Source: Prevotella sp. P3-122
GTDB lineage: Bacteria; Bacteroidota; Bacteroidia; Bacteroidales; Bacteroidaceae
Direction of reading: 5' to 3'
NCBI RefSeq assembly: GCF_002251365.1
Contig: NZ_NPJH01000013.1
Coordinates: 1-64,000, forward strand
DNA length: 64,000 nucleotides
Both the position numbers and the translations under genes were made by a program. Of this stretch, positions 17,822-26,214 are shown in pieces (position 1 is the first letter of the stretch; each line of letters starts with the position of its first letter). The notes beneath the pieces were generated by a model. The model was given only the letters and a program-made list of their open reading frames with translations, was not told where the DNA came from and searched no databases.

Positions 17822-19912
17822 ATGAACAACTCTATAAAGGATAACATTCTTACAGACTCCATCTTGGAATCTGCCATGCCCCACATCTTCCATCTGACTC
17901 CAGATGGAACCATTGCCGAGGGCAACGCCATGGGTAATACTGAGGGATGGATATACATACCCGATGGATGGATATTGGAGGAAAACAGCAATACTGATAT
18001 TGTTGACGTACCGACCAGTGACAAACATACAGCAAAGCTTATTCATCTTTCGAGGACTGACGTAGGCCCTTATCGACTTACTAATGAGGATGACGAGTAT
18101 ATTGATTTCTTCCCAGGCTGCCATCAGTCATCCACCGTTGCTATCCCCTCTCCAGAACTTGTCAGCCCGTTCATAAAGACTCCACTCTATCTCGATGGCA
18201 ATGTCAGTTTTGCCAAGCATCAAGATGGCGAGGAAGATAAGCCTGTGAGGATGTCGATGATAATGTTCAGGCGTGCCGAGTCAGACAAGTGGCTTGACGA
18301 TGCACCGCTGGGATATATCTATGCACGAGCCCTGACTATGGACGACGACTTTGTAAAGCCGGTCCGTATGCTTAACCTTGGCGTGTCTCCGGCAAAACTT
18401 ATCGACATTGTGGAGACAACAGACAAGAAAGTGACATTCCGCATCTCTTGGCCTCTGGGAACAGTAGAGGTACAAGGAGGCAGGGAAACAGAGCAGGGAT
18501 ATGAAGTGGCAAGAACCAGCCTGAGTTCAGACCGTTCGGTAAACTGCATATTCACATCGAAGGTTGGAAGAAAGAGTTTTGCCGTAAGGATTGAACTGCC
18601 ATTCCAGAGCTTTGCCGTATGCCATAATGGTGAGGAAATTGGGCAGGGACAGTTTACCATTCCCGTATCTATGATCGAAGATTATACTTATCAGTTGCCA
18701 GCGACGAATAGTGACGAGCGGCTTGCCATAACCTTCGAGCAGCCTGCCCGCTCATTGCTATACCAACTGACAGAAAGAAACACTCTGGCCGTAAGGGATA
18801 TGGCTGATATGAGCCTGAAGCTTGGCGAGATACCAACAAGCGGTACCTTTGCCGACTTGCTCCTGGGTGCTGAGAACATTCGTACAATACTGGAGCCTAC
18901 GGCCGGCAACTGGAATAAGACAAGGACTAACATCATACTGAAACATAAGGATGAGAGATGGAGAATACATCTCGCTAACCACCCCTACCGCCTGATAGAG
19001 AATTGTGGATCATGGCAGATTACATCTAAAGCCCTAAAGACCGTCATAGTAGAGGATTTAGAGCTGAAGGCTATGAGGCTTGAGGCAGGATGGACCAATA
19101 CACAGACTGTTACCATGCAGCGTAGTGATGACGGCATCTACACCTTGCCTATGGAAACAGGCAGTTGGCAAAAGGTGCTCATCTACTGCAGCCACAGCGG
19201 AATAGTCTATCCCAAGGCTTTCTGTATCTCAGAGTCGAGCAATAGGAACTTGTTTGACATGCTTGCCGATGGCCCTTTCATGAATGTTGCCTGGACTGAG
19301 TGTATTGCAGGATATGATGCAGCAATCGCCCATTCATGGCCTGCTGACTCTATCCCAGAACTTGAACAGATGTCTGACTATCCAAAGTTGCTCTCAAGGT
19401 TTGCTTTCCATCTATTCCTCAAGGCACAAGCTGACGGCAGTATGGACAACATGGAACAGAATCTCTTGCAGTTGCAGGCCGACCTCGCATTCCAGTGGTT
19501 CTGGCTTGAGGAAGACGACTATGACTATTCTGAAATCTGTAGTCTTGCAGATACCTCTAATCCGAAATTCATGGAACTCTTCAAGGTATGGAAGTCGAAG
19601 ACTTTTGGTGAGGAATTCGAAATCCCAACCAAAGGAGAAGACCTTAATATGCTGTTCGCCCTGCTCATCAATCAATTCGGAAGCTTCATGTCAAGACTCT
19701 CCGAGAAATCTGCCAACAACAAGGTTTGCTCTGAGCCTGACATGCTCGATGTAAGGAGAAACAACAGGAAAATAACAAGGGTGATGCAACGTCTTTCGGA
19801 CCACCTGTCAGGAAAGCAGTCACTATGGAAATTACCGCATGACGACAGGAAGGAAATACTTCATGTTTATCGCAACTATCATGCTGCATTTCAATCTATA
19901 ACGGACAAATAG
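17822..19912 (+). CDS. Large cytoplasmic protein of unrecognised family
   Basis: 697 residues from the ATG at 17822; the frame is open from 17714 but the promoter box at 17743 argues for the shorter form. No signal peptide, no membrane span, no Walker or nuclease motif seen. Residues 1-450 look beta-rich, with several strand-turn modules (GWIYIPDGWILEENS, GPYRLTNEDDEYIDFFPG, WRIHLANHPYRLIENCG); residues 450-697 are mostly helical and acidic (EEDDYDYSEI, KGEDLNMLFALLINQFGSF, NNRKITRVMQRLSDHL). The beta modules faintly recall the C-terminal halves of very large accessory proteins such as the STY4851 family, so it may be a detached C-terminal part, but this is only a guess. Monocistronic; a 22-bp palindrome array follows. 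Confidence 0.7.
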   Translation: MNNSIKDNILTDSILESAMPHIFHLTPDGTIAEGNAMGNTEGWIYIPDGWILEENSNTDIVDVPTSDKHTAKLIHLSRTDVGPYRLTNEDDEYIDFFPGCHQSSTVAIPSPELVSPFIKTPLYLDGNVSFAKHQDGEEDKPVRMSMIMFRRAESDKWLDDAPLGYIYARALTMDDDFVKPVRMLNLGVSPAKLIDIVETTDKKVTFRISWPLGTVEVQGGRETEQGYEVARTSLSSDRSVNCIFTSKVGRKSFAVRIELPFQSFAVCHNGEEIGQGQFTIPVSMIEDYTYQLPATNSDERLAITFEQPARSLLYQLTERNTLAVRDMADMSLKLGEIPTSGTFADLLLGAENIRTILEPTAGNWNKTRTNIILKHKDERWRIHLANHPYRLIENCGSWQITSKALKTVIVEDLELKAMRLEAGWTNTQTVTMQRSDDGIYTLPMETGSWQKVLIYCSHSGIVYPKAFCISESSNRNLFDMLADGPFMNVAWTECIAGYDAAIAHSWPADSIPELEQMSDYPKLLSRFAFHLFLKAQADGSMDNMEQNLLQLQADLAFQWFWLEEDDYDYSEICSLADTSNPKFMELFKVWKSKTFGEEFEIPTKGEDLNMLFALLINQFGSFMSRLSEKSANNKVCSEPDMLDVRRNNRKITRVMQRLSDHLSGKQSLWKLPHDDRKEILHVYRNYHAAFQSITDK

Positions 19913-19955
19913 TTTATTTTTACGACAGGCTACGTCAAAATCGGCGTAGCCTCTC

Positions 19956-20035
19956 TGCAATGCTTTGCGTTGGCTAATGCAAAGCTTTGCGTTGGCGGAT
20001 GCAAAGCTTTGCGAGGACGGATGCAAAGCTTTGCG
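19956..20035 (-). repeat. Array 1: four palindromes at exact 22-bp period
   Basis: TGCAAWGCTTTGCG cores begin at 19956, 19978, 20000 and 20022; the 8-bp spacers are TTGGCTAA, TTGGCGGA and AGGACGGA. Reversed relative to the arrays at 38079 and 59196. Lies between two convergent genes (17822-19912 and 20145-21143), at the very end of the upstream gene's transcript. Confidence 0.9.
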
Positions 20036-20144
20036 TTTTTTTAGTTGGGGTCACGTGACAATAAACCTAAAGGGTCATGAGGTCAAACCTTTTTTCAGCT
20101 ATTGAATTTTTGGTTAAAGCCGAGAAAGTACGCAAGGGGGAGCA

Positions 20145-21143
20145 TCAATAGTTCTCTGCTCCACAAATAGGGCATCGGCCCTTGTCGTGCATCTGCGCTC
20201 CACATTTGCCGCATCTGTATGGCATACGGCTGAATTTCCAGAAACGGTAGAGGGCGAAATAGACATAGGCTGCGAGCAGGAAGTAACCAATATAATATAA
20301 TGTGGCAATGCTATAGATGATATAGTTGGCAGCGCATACGGCCATCAGGCCGCTGAGATAGAGCACGGCATCGCCAAATGGCAACTGATGACGAACGTCA
20401 TCAACGGCTGCAAGAGCCACTATGAGCAGCATCCATACCATCAGAAGGAAAAGGCCAAGCTGGAATGGAAGGACAAAGGGGTTGAGGGTGGGATGATAGT
20501 AGAAGTGCCGCCACATCTCCGGATAGAAAAGCTGAAGATGTGCGTAATAGGTTGCCGACGCTGCCACGAGGATGGTGAGAAGTGTGGGATAAAAGGTGTT
20601 TATGTCGCGGAAGTGGACTATCGGAGCCTTCAATGCAAGAAGGTGCCTTATCCAGTAGGAGACGGTGATAACGCCAATGACGACAAGGAATATTATGAGG
20701 TGTGTGTCGGAGAAGAAAAGGATAAACTGCGATATGGTGTCAGCAGGCACCACGTTTGGGATGAGCGCAGACTCGCGTGTCCATCCAAACTCTGACTGTT
20801 CCGTCGCAAGCTGCACCCATACGGAGTCGATGCTGTCGCTTGGGACTATCCTTATGTCGGCCACAACGAGCACGGAGTGACGCCCGGCAGCAAAAGTATC
20901 TATCGGCACGTTGGCTGCAAGAAGCTCCTCGGGCTGTTGCCTTAAGAGCGTCAAGGTGTCACAGTTCACCACAAAGTTGAAGTTGTTGGTATAGTGATGC
21001 TCTGAGAAGAATGACAGTGAGTCTATCTGATGCTCGCTGAGCTGCACCATTGCGTCGTGGACTTTCTCGCCACGGTTGTAACAGGAGGCGAGCAAGAGAG
21101 CGAAGACTGCGAGGGTAAAGAGTGGGCGGATATGTATGGACAT
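20145..21143 (-). CDS. Membrane lipoprotein with C-terminal zinc ribbon
   Basis: 332 residues from the ATG at 21143, chosen because it opens a lipoprotein signal (MSIHIRPLFTLAVFALLLASC); a longer frame overlaps the U32 gene. The first ~150 residues are extracytoplasmic, followed by about five membrane helices from residue ~155 (FLVVIGVITVSYWIRHLLAL onward) and a short C-terminal zinc ribbon C-x2-C...C-x2-C (YRCGKCGAQMHDKGRCPICG). The combination of lipobox and cytosolic zinc ribbon is common in Bacteroidetes proteins of unknown role. Begins 44 bp downstream of the U32 peptidase gene and probably shares its transcript. Confidence 0.75.
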   Translation of the reverse strand: MSIHIRPLFTLAVFALLLASCYNRGEKVHDAMVQLSEHQIDSLSFFSEHHYTNNFNFVVNCDTLTLLRQQPEELLAANVPIDTFAAGRHSVLVVADIRIVPSDSIDSVWVQLATEQSEFGWTRESALIPNVVPADTISQFILFFSDTHLIIFLVVIGVITVSYWIRHLLALKAPIVHFRDINTFYPTLLTILVAASATYYAHLQLFYPEMWRHFYYHPTLNPFVLPFQLGLFLLMVWMLLIVALAAVDDVRHQLPFGDAVLYLSGLMAVCAANYIIYSIATLYYIGYFLLAAYVYFALYRFWKFSRMPYRCGKCGAQMHDKGRCPICGAENY

Positions 21144-21187
21144 GAGGATATGTGTTTCTGTTGAATGACTGGGGCTATCTGCGCTGA

Positions 21188-23035
21188 CTATGGTTCTGCA
21201 AAGATATTCATCTGGCATTCGTCGCACTTGAACTGCAACCTGAAGCGGCGGCCATCAGCAAGACGCAGGAAGAGAGGCTCGTGCCATCGCGGTACTACGT
21301 CGCCCCGCTTTGCACAATGTCCAAGGGAATAGCGCAGACAATGACGGCACTGCATGATGAGCGGAGAGCGCGAGGGTGCGACCTCGAAGGCTGGAGTGGG
21401 ATTAGAGATTCCGTGGGCAATGTAGAAATCAGTAGCCTGACCGTTAGATATATTATAGGTATAGGGGAACCGTCCGTATTCTGGCTGCCACTCTTCCGCC
21501 TTGTATGTTTGTGAAGACGGTTTGGAGACACCGGGCACTTTGTCATTAGCCTTGTCGCATCGTACGTCTGTATGCATGAGTTTGTCTACAGCCCTACGCC
21601 TGAGGTCAGACAGAGCACTCGACGGAATGAAACAGTCAGCAACGCCAGGACCAAGCCTCACATCGTCGCACACGAATGGCGTATTACCCAGCTTCGTAAG
21701 CTGCCGGCGTATGTTGTCGGCCTGTGGCTTGTCTGCCTTCTGATGCTCTGTTTCCAATGTTGCCTTGACCGTACCATTGATTGAGAGGACAAAGCCGTCA
21801 TCAGACAGGTCGAGCGACATGGTGACGGGCAGTTGCCTTACCGCGGAGACTCCCGACAACAGCTTTGCGAAAGCCATGTCGGCATTGCGGTAAAGGGCCA
21901 TGCCTGCTCGCAACTCCTTGGGCATACGCAAGGGGAACAACCTGTTGCCGACAGCCCTGTTCACCCTAAAGCCCTCCAGCTCGCCCGTTCTGTTCAGGAA
22001 GCACAGGCCGTCGCCGTTGGCAAATGCGGCCGTTCCTGCAACGGTCAGGCTATCTGCTCGTATCTCCTTGACCTTTCCTACATATTCGCCTAACGACTTT
22101 GGGGTATCAAAAGAGGCAATATCGCGCTGACGTCCGTTGAGGAAATAGGTGGTGAAGCCACGGTTGAAGGTCTTTCTCAAGTCGGGCTGGAACCTGTGCT
22201 CCACCCTGCCCTCGGCAGCTCGCCTGTACTCACCGCTCCGTTTGCGGATGATGGTGTCCAGGCGTTGCGAGTATGCCGCTACGACATTCTTAACGTATGT
22301 GGCATCCTTGAGCCTTCCCTCTATCTTGAACGAGCACACACCCGCATCAGCGAGTTGTTCAAGATGGTCTATCTGGCACATATCCTTCAGCGAGAGCAGG
22401 TGACGCTGGTGTACGAGTTCCTTGCCATCAGCATCTACGAGGTCGAACTTCATCCTGCAGAACTGTGCGCACTCGCCACGGTTTGCGCTGCGGCTGAAGC
22501 AATACTGCGAGGCGTAGCACAGTCCCGAATAGCTCACGCACAGGGCACCATGCACGAAGGCCTCGAGCTCTACGTCTGGCACCTCGCTGTGTATGTGTGC
22601 TATCTCCTCCAATGACAGTTCCCTTGCAAGCACCACTCTGCTCATGCCCTGACGATGCAGCCATGCCGCCTTGTCAGCCGTGCGTGTGTCGCATTGTGTA
22701 GAGGCATGGAGTGGCAACAGCCCCCGGCAAGCCTCAGCCAGTCCCATGTCCTGAACGAGAATTGCGTCAGCACCGGCATCGGCAATCTGGCGTGCCGTAG
22801 ACATGATGTCCTCAAACTCGTCGTCGTAGATTATGGTATTGAGCGTAACATAAACTTTTGCCCCAAAGCGATGGGCGTACTCACAGAGACGGGCAATATC
22901 GGCTACGGAGTTGCCTGCCGCAGCCCTTGCGCCAAACCTGTCAGCACCAATATATACGGCATCGGCACCATGGTCGATGGCAGCGATGCCGCATTCGAGG
23001 TTCTTTGCCGGAGCCAGAAGTTCGAGTGTTCGCAT
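21188..23035 (-). CDS. U32 family peptidase / radical-free hydroxylase-like protein
   Basis: 615 residues. It carries the U32 signature EAFVHGALCVSYSGLCYAS at ~165-183 with its Cys pair, the further Cys in GECAQFCRMKFDL and the ELLAPAKNLECGIAAIDHGADAVYIG TIM-barrel start. The C-terminus has a second Cys group (MQCRHCLRYSLGHCAKRG ... FKCDECQMNIF). Family members include collagenase-like proteases and the RlhA/TrhP/UbiU-type proteins that take part in oxygen-independent hydroxylation of RNA or quinone; which applies here cannot be told. Upstream neighbour is metA, 20 bp away. Confidence 0.85.
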   Translation of the reverse strand: MRTLELLAPAKNLECGIAAIDHGADAVYIGADRFGARAAAGNSVADIARLCEYAHRFGAKVYVTLNTIIYDDEFEDIMSTARQIADAGADAILVQDMGLAEACRGLLPLHASTQCDTRTADKAAWLHRQGMSRVVLARELSLEEIAHIHSEVPDVELEAFVHGALCVSYSGLCYASQYCFSRSANRGECAQFCRMKFDLVDADGKELVHQRHLLSLKDMCQIDHLEQLADAGVCSFKIEGRLKDATYVKNVVAAYSQRLDTIIRKRSGEYRRAAEGRVEHRFQPDLRKTFNRGFTTYFLNGRQRDIASFDTPKSLGEYVGKVKEIRADSLTVAGTAAFANGDGLCFLNRTGELEGFRVNRAVGNRLFPLRMPKELRAGMALYRNADMAFAKLLSGVSAVRQLPVTMSLDLSDDGFVLSINGTVKATLETEHQKADKPQADNIRRQLTKLGNTPFVCDDVRLGPGVADCFIPSSALSDLRRRAVDKLMHTDVRCDKANDKVPGVSKPSSQTYKAEEWQPEYGRFPYTYNISNGQATDFYIAHGISNPTPAFEVAPSRSPLIMQCRHCLRYSLGHCAKRGDVVPRWHEPLFLRLADGRRFRLQFKCDECQMNIFAEP

Positions 23036-23055
23036 GTATGATTCTCTGTTTGTGG

Positions 23056-23973
23056 TTATTCTATCTTACTGATATCGTATGGAGTCTCCTGATATACGTA
23101 ATAGTTTATCCAGTTGCTGAAGAACAGGTTGGCATGTGCCCTCCACGTCACTACTGGCCCATTGTCGGGATTGTCATTCTGATAATAGTTCTTCGGCATC
23201 TCAACATCGTCACGCTTGCCTATGTCGCGCCTGTACTCCTTGTCGAGGGTGTCTGGCGCATACTCCATGTGTCCCGTAACGAAAAATTCCCTTCCGTTAC
23301 GTGCCATGACGATACTCACTCCGCTTTCCTCCGACTCGGCTATGACGGTCAGACGGCTGTCGCGGGCGATGTCGTCACGCCTCACCTCCGTATGCCGGCT
23401 GTGAGGCATGGCGAACACGTCGTCGAAGCCACGGAAAATGGGCAGGGCAGCCACCAGCGTGTGCTGCGGGAAGATGCCGAACATCTTTTTCTGCAGAGGG
23501 TATTTCGGAATGTCGTAGAAATGGTACAGTCCTGCCTGTGCAGCCCAGCATATGTAGAGCGTGCTCGTGACGTGGGTGCGCGCCCAGTCGAAGATAGCCT
23601 TTATCTCACCCCAGTAGGCAACATCCTCGAAGGGCATGGTCTCTACGGGTGCGCCCGTTACTATCATGCCGTCCCATTTCTGCTCCTTTAGAATGTCGAA
23701 GTCCTTGTAGAACATCATCATGTGTTCCACGGGGGTGTTCTTCGGCGTATGGCTCCTGAGCTTCATGAAGTTTATCTCCAGCTGCAGAGGAGTGTTCGAC
23801 AACAGCCTTATGAGGTCGGTCTCGGTTGTTATCTTCAAGGGCATCAGGTTTAGGATGACTATCTTTAGCGGTCGTATCTCCTGATTATGTGCCCTGCTCT
23901 CGTCCATAACGAAGATGTTCTCCTTCTTCAGAAGGTCGATGGCAGGGAGTTTGTCTGGCAATCTTAATGGCAT
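23056..23973 (-). CDS. metA: Homoserine O-acyltransferase
   Basis: 305 residues, the standard MetA length. MPLRLPDKLPAIDLLKKENIF is split here as PLRLPDKLPAID and LLKKENIF, both characteristic. The nucleophile Cys lies in STLYICWAAQAGLYHFY (near residue 142), the His/Glu partners in PHSRHTEV and GHMEYAPDTL. It acylates homoserine (succinyl or acetyl; specificity cannot be read from the sequence alone) as the first step of methionine synthesis. Belongs to a minus-strand run M13 peptidase - metA - U32. Confidence 0.93.
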   Translation of the reverse strand: MPLRLPDKLPAIDLLKKENIFVMDESRAHNQEIRPLKIVILNLMPLKITTETDLIRLLSNTPLQLEINFMKLRSHTPKNTPVEHMMMFYKDFDILKEQKWDGMIVTGAPVETMPFEDVAYWGEIKAIFDWARTHVTSTLYICWAAQAGLYHFYDIPKYPLQKKMFGIFPQHTLVAALPIFRGFDDVFAMPHSRHTEVRRDDIARDSRLTVIAESEESGVSIVMARNGREFFVTGHMEYAPDTLDKEYRRDIGKRDDVEMPKNYYQNDNPDNGPVVTWRAHANLFFSNWINYYVYQETPYDISKIE

Positions 23974-24000
23974 TTCTGAATATTGTTTATGTACCCTATC

Positions 24001-26034
24001 TTACCACAAATTCACTCTCTCGGCGGCAGGCACGTACATTGGGCTGTCGGCAGTTATGCCGAAGGCATCATACCATGCGTCGATGTGTGGCAGGGCTCCA
24101 TTCACACGCCATTCTCCAAGTGAGTGTGGGTCGCTCTTTGTGCGGTTGCGTATTTCCTTCTCGGTAATGTTGTTGGCCCATACTCCGGCATATGCCATAA
24201 AGAAGCGCTGCTCTGGTGTGTAGCCGTTGATGTTCTTAAGAGGCTTGTTCTTGGTGGCGTTCCTAAAAGCGTTGAACGACACCTGCAGACCGCCATGGTC
24301 GGCAAGGTTCTCACCAAGGGTGAGCTCACCGTTGGCGTTCAGGTCGGGGAGCACTTTGATGGCAGAGAAGTAGTCCACGCACTTCTTGGCACGCCCGGTA
24401 AACTTCTCGCCGTCCTCTGCTGTCCACCAGTCGGTCATGTTTCCGTCCTTGTCGTAGTGGCGTCCCTGATCATCGAAGCCGTGGGTCATCTCATGTCCGA
24501 TAACGACACCGATGGCACCATAGTTGAACGCGTCGTCGGCCTTGGCATCGAAGAACGGGTATTGCAGAATGCCAGCCGGGAAACAAATCTCGTTGGTTGT
24601 AGGGTTGTAGTATGCGTTGACGGTCTGCGGAGACATGAACCACTCATCGCGGTCTACAGGCTTGCCGGCCTTGGAGTCGATGGCATACTGGTTCCAGAAC
24701 TTACGGCAGGCAAGAACATTGTCAAAGTAGCTCTTGGCCGGGTCAATGGTAAGGTTGGAGAGGTCCTTCCACTTGTTTGGATAACCAATCTTCACATAGA
24801 AAGTAGACAGTTTCTCAAGAGCGGCCTTCTTGGTTGCCTCGCTCATCCAGTCCTGCGCCACGATGCGCTCAGCGAGACTCTTCTGCAGATTTGCAACGAG
24901 CTGTTCCATGCGTGCCTTCGACTTGGCGGGGAAATACTTGTCACAATACATCTTGCCGAGTACCTCGCCCATCTGACTCTCAGTCTGCATGGTGGCACGC
25001 TTCCAGCGGGGGTAGTCCTCAGCACGTCCGCGCATGGTCTTTCCCCAGAAGTCGAAACTGGCGGCCTGTACCTCATCGCTAAGATAGCCCGCCGACATGT
25101 CGATAAGGCTCCATTCCATGATTGCCCTTAGCTCTTCGACATTCTGTGTGGCGATGAGCTTGTCGGCACCTGCGAAGAACTGTGGCTGGCCGACCACCAT
25201 TTCCTGCATACAGTCGTCCTTCACTCCCTCTGCCCTAAGCAGCTCGGCCAGAGCGATGTTGGGATAGCTGGACTGGAACTCAGCAAGGGTCATCTTGTTG
25301 TAGTTGGCCTCTACGTCGCGTAGCTCCGTCCTGTTCTTCGATATTAATGCGAGAGCAGTCTCAAATCGCATTATGGCACGGCTCCTGGCCTTTGCCTGCG
25401 CCTCGCTGAAACCATAGATACCGAACATTGTCTCTATGTGTCTGGCGTATGCCTGGCGTATGTCTGCCGTAGCCTTGTCGTTGTCAAGATAATAGTCTTT
25501 CTCGCCCAATGTCAGTCCGCCCTGCATAAGGTTCAGGATGTTCATCGTGGCATTCTTCTCGTCAGAGCCGAAGTAATAACCGTAGGGAACACCAAGGCCT
25601 ATGACGGCATATTTGAGCTGAAGCTTTCTCAGGGCCTCGATATCCTTGGCAGCCTCTATCTCGTCCATTACAGGCTTCACGGGAGCCACACCCTCGGCGT
25701 TGCGTCGTGTGGAGTCCATGGCGAGCTTGTAGAAGTCGCTGAGCTTCTTCTCCACGCTGCCCTCAGCGAATTTCTTTTGTGTGAGGCTTGCTATGATGCC
25801 GTTGATGCGCTGGTTGTTGTCTTCCTGCAGCTGGTCGAAGCTGCCGAAGCGCGAGTATGCGGAAGGCAGCGGGTTAAGCTTCTGCCATCCGCCACATGCA
25901 AACTTGTAAAAGTTCTCAGACGGGCTTACTGTCTTGTCTAAGTTTTCCATCCTTATGCCGGCCTTGTTCTGTGCCATGCCCGCTTCCGGAGCTGCGATGA
26001 GCAGCAACATCGGTATTATTTCCTTCATTGTCAT
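24001..26034 (-). CDS. M13 family zinc metallopeptidase (neprilysin/PepO type)
   Basis: 677 residues. The zinc site HEMTH is at about 514-518 (GVVIGHEMTHGFDDQG), the third ligand and its context in LTLGENLADHGGLQ, and the substrate-binding NAYYNPTTNEICFPAGILQ precedes. N-terminal segment MLLLIAAPEAGMAQ looks like a signal peptide, so the enzyme is periplasmic or lipid-surface exposed. The start could be residue 3 (MKEIIP). It digests short oligopeptides. Followed 27 bp later by metA. Confidence 0.93.
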   Translation of the reverse strand: MTMKEIIPMLLLIAAPEAGMAQNKAGIRMENLDKTVSPSENFYKFACGGWQKLNPLPSAYSRFGSFDQLQEDNNQRINGIIASLTQKKFAEGSVEKKLSDFYKLAMDSTRRNAEGVAPVKPVMDEIEAAKDIEALRKLQLKYAVIGLGVPYGYYFGSDEKNATMNILNLMQGGLTLGEKDYYLDNDKATADIRQAYARHIETMFGIYGFSEAQAKARSRAIMRFETALALISKNRTELRDVEANYNKMTLAEFQSSYPNIALAELLRAEGVKDDCMQEMVVGQPQFFAGADKLIATQNVEELRAIMEWSLIDMSAGYLSDEVQAASFDFWGKTMRGRAEDYPRWKRATMQTESQMGEVLGKMYCDKYFPAKSKARMEQLVANLQKSLAERIVAQDWMSEATKKAALEKLSTFYVKIGYPNKWKDLSNLTIDPAKSYFDNVLACRKFWNQYAIDSKAGKPVDRDEWFMSPQTVNAYYNPTTNEICFPAGILQYPFFDAKADDAFNYGAIGVVIGHEMTHGFDDQGRHYDKDGNMTDWWTAEDGEKFTGRAKKCVDYFSAIKVLPDLNANGELTLGENLADHGGLQVSFNAFRNATKNKPLKNINGYTPEQRFFMAYAGVWANNITEKEIRNRTKSDPHSLGEWRVNGALPHIDAWYDAFGITADSPMYVPAAERVNLW

Positions 26035-26134
26035 TATTTGTTATAATATGTTATGTTAATCTATACATTATATAATACTCATGTATATATATATCCAAAT
26101 CCAACCTAACTACATTCTCCCTCAGAACTAATTA

Positions 26135-26213
26135 CTCCCCTCTCTTTTGGAGAGGGGTTGGGGGTGAGGCTTTCTCCCCTCTCTTTTGGAGAGGGGTTGT
26201 GGATGAGGCTTTT
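26135..26213. repeat. Two tandem 39-bp copies of a palindromic repeat
   Basis: Each copy has the hairpin CCCCTCTC-TTTTG-GAGAGGGG followed by GTTGKGGRTGAGGCTTT. Copies begin at 26135 and 26174. They lie between the M13 peptidase gene (starts 26034) and the 3' end of the ABC-F gene (26215). Similar dispersed palindromes are frequent in Bacteroidetes; the second copy could also terminate the ABC-F transcript. Confidence 0.8.
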
Positions 26214-26214
26214 A

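Noticed and set aside
19956-20035. Possible CRISPR or iteron origin
   Set aside because: Spacers of 8-9 bp are too short for CRISPR, and there is no replication initiator nearby; the units are palindromic and recur at two other gene ends.
24124-25131. Long plus-strand frame of 335 residues opposite the M13 peptidase
   Set aside because: Antisense shadow of a strongly conserved gene; no recognisable domain.
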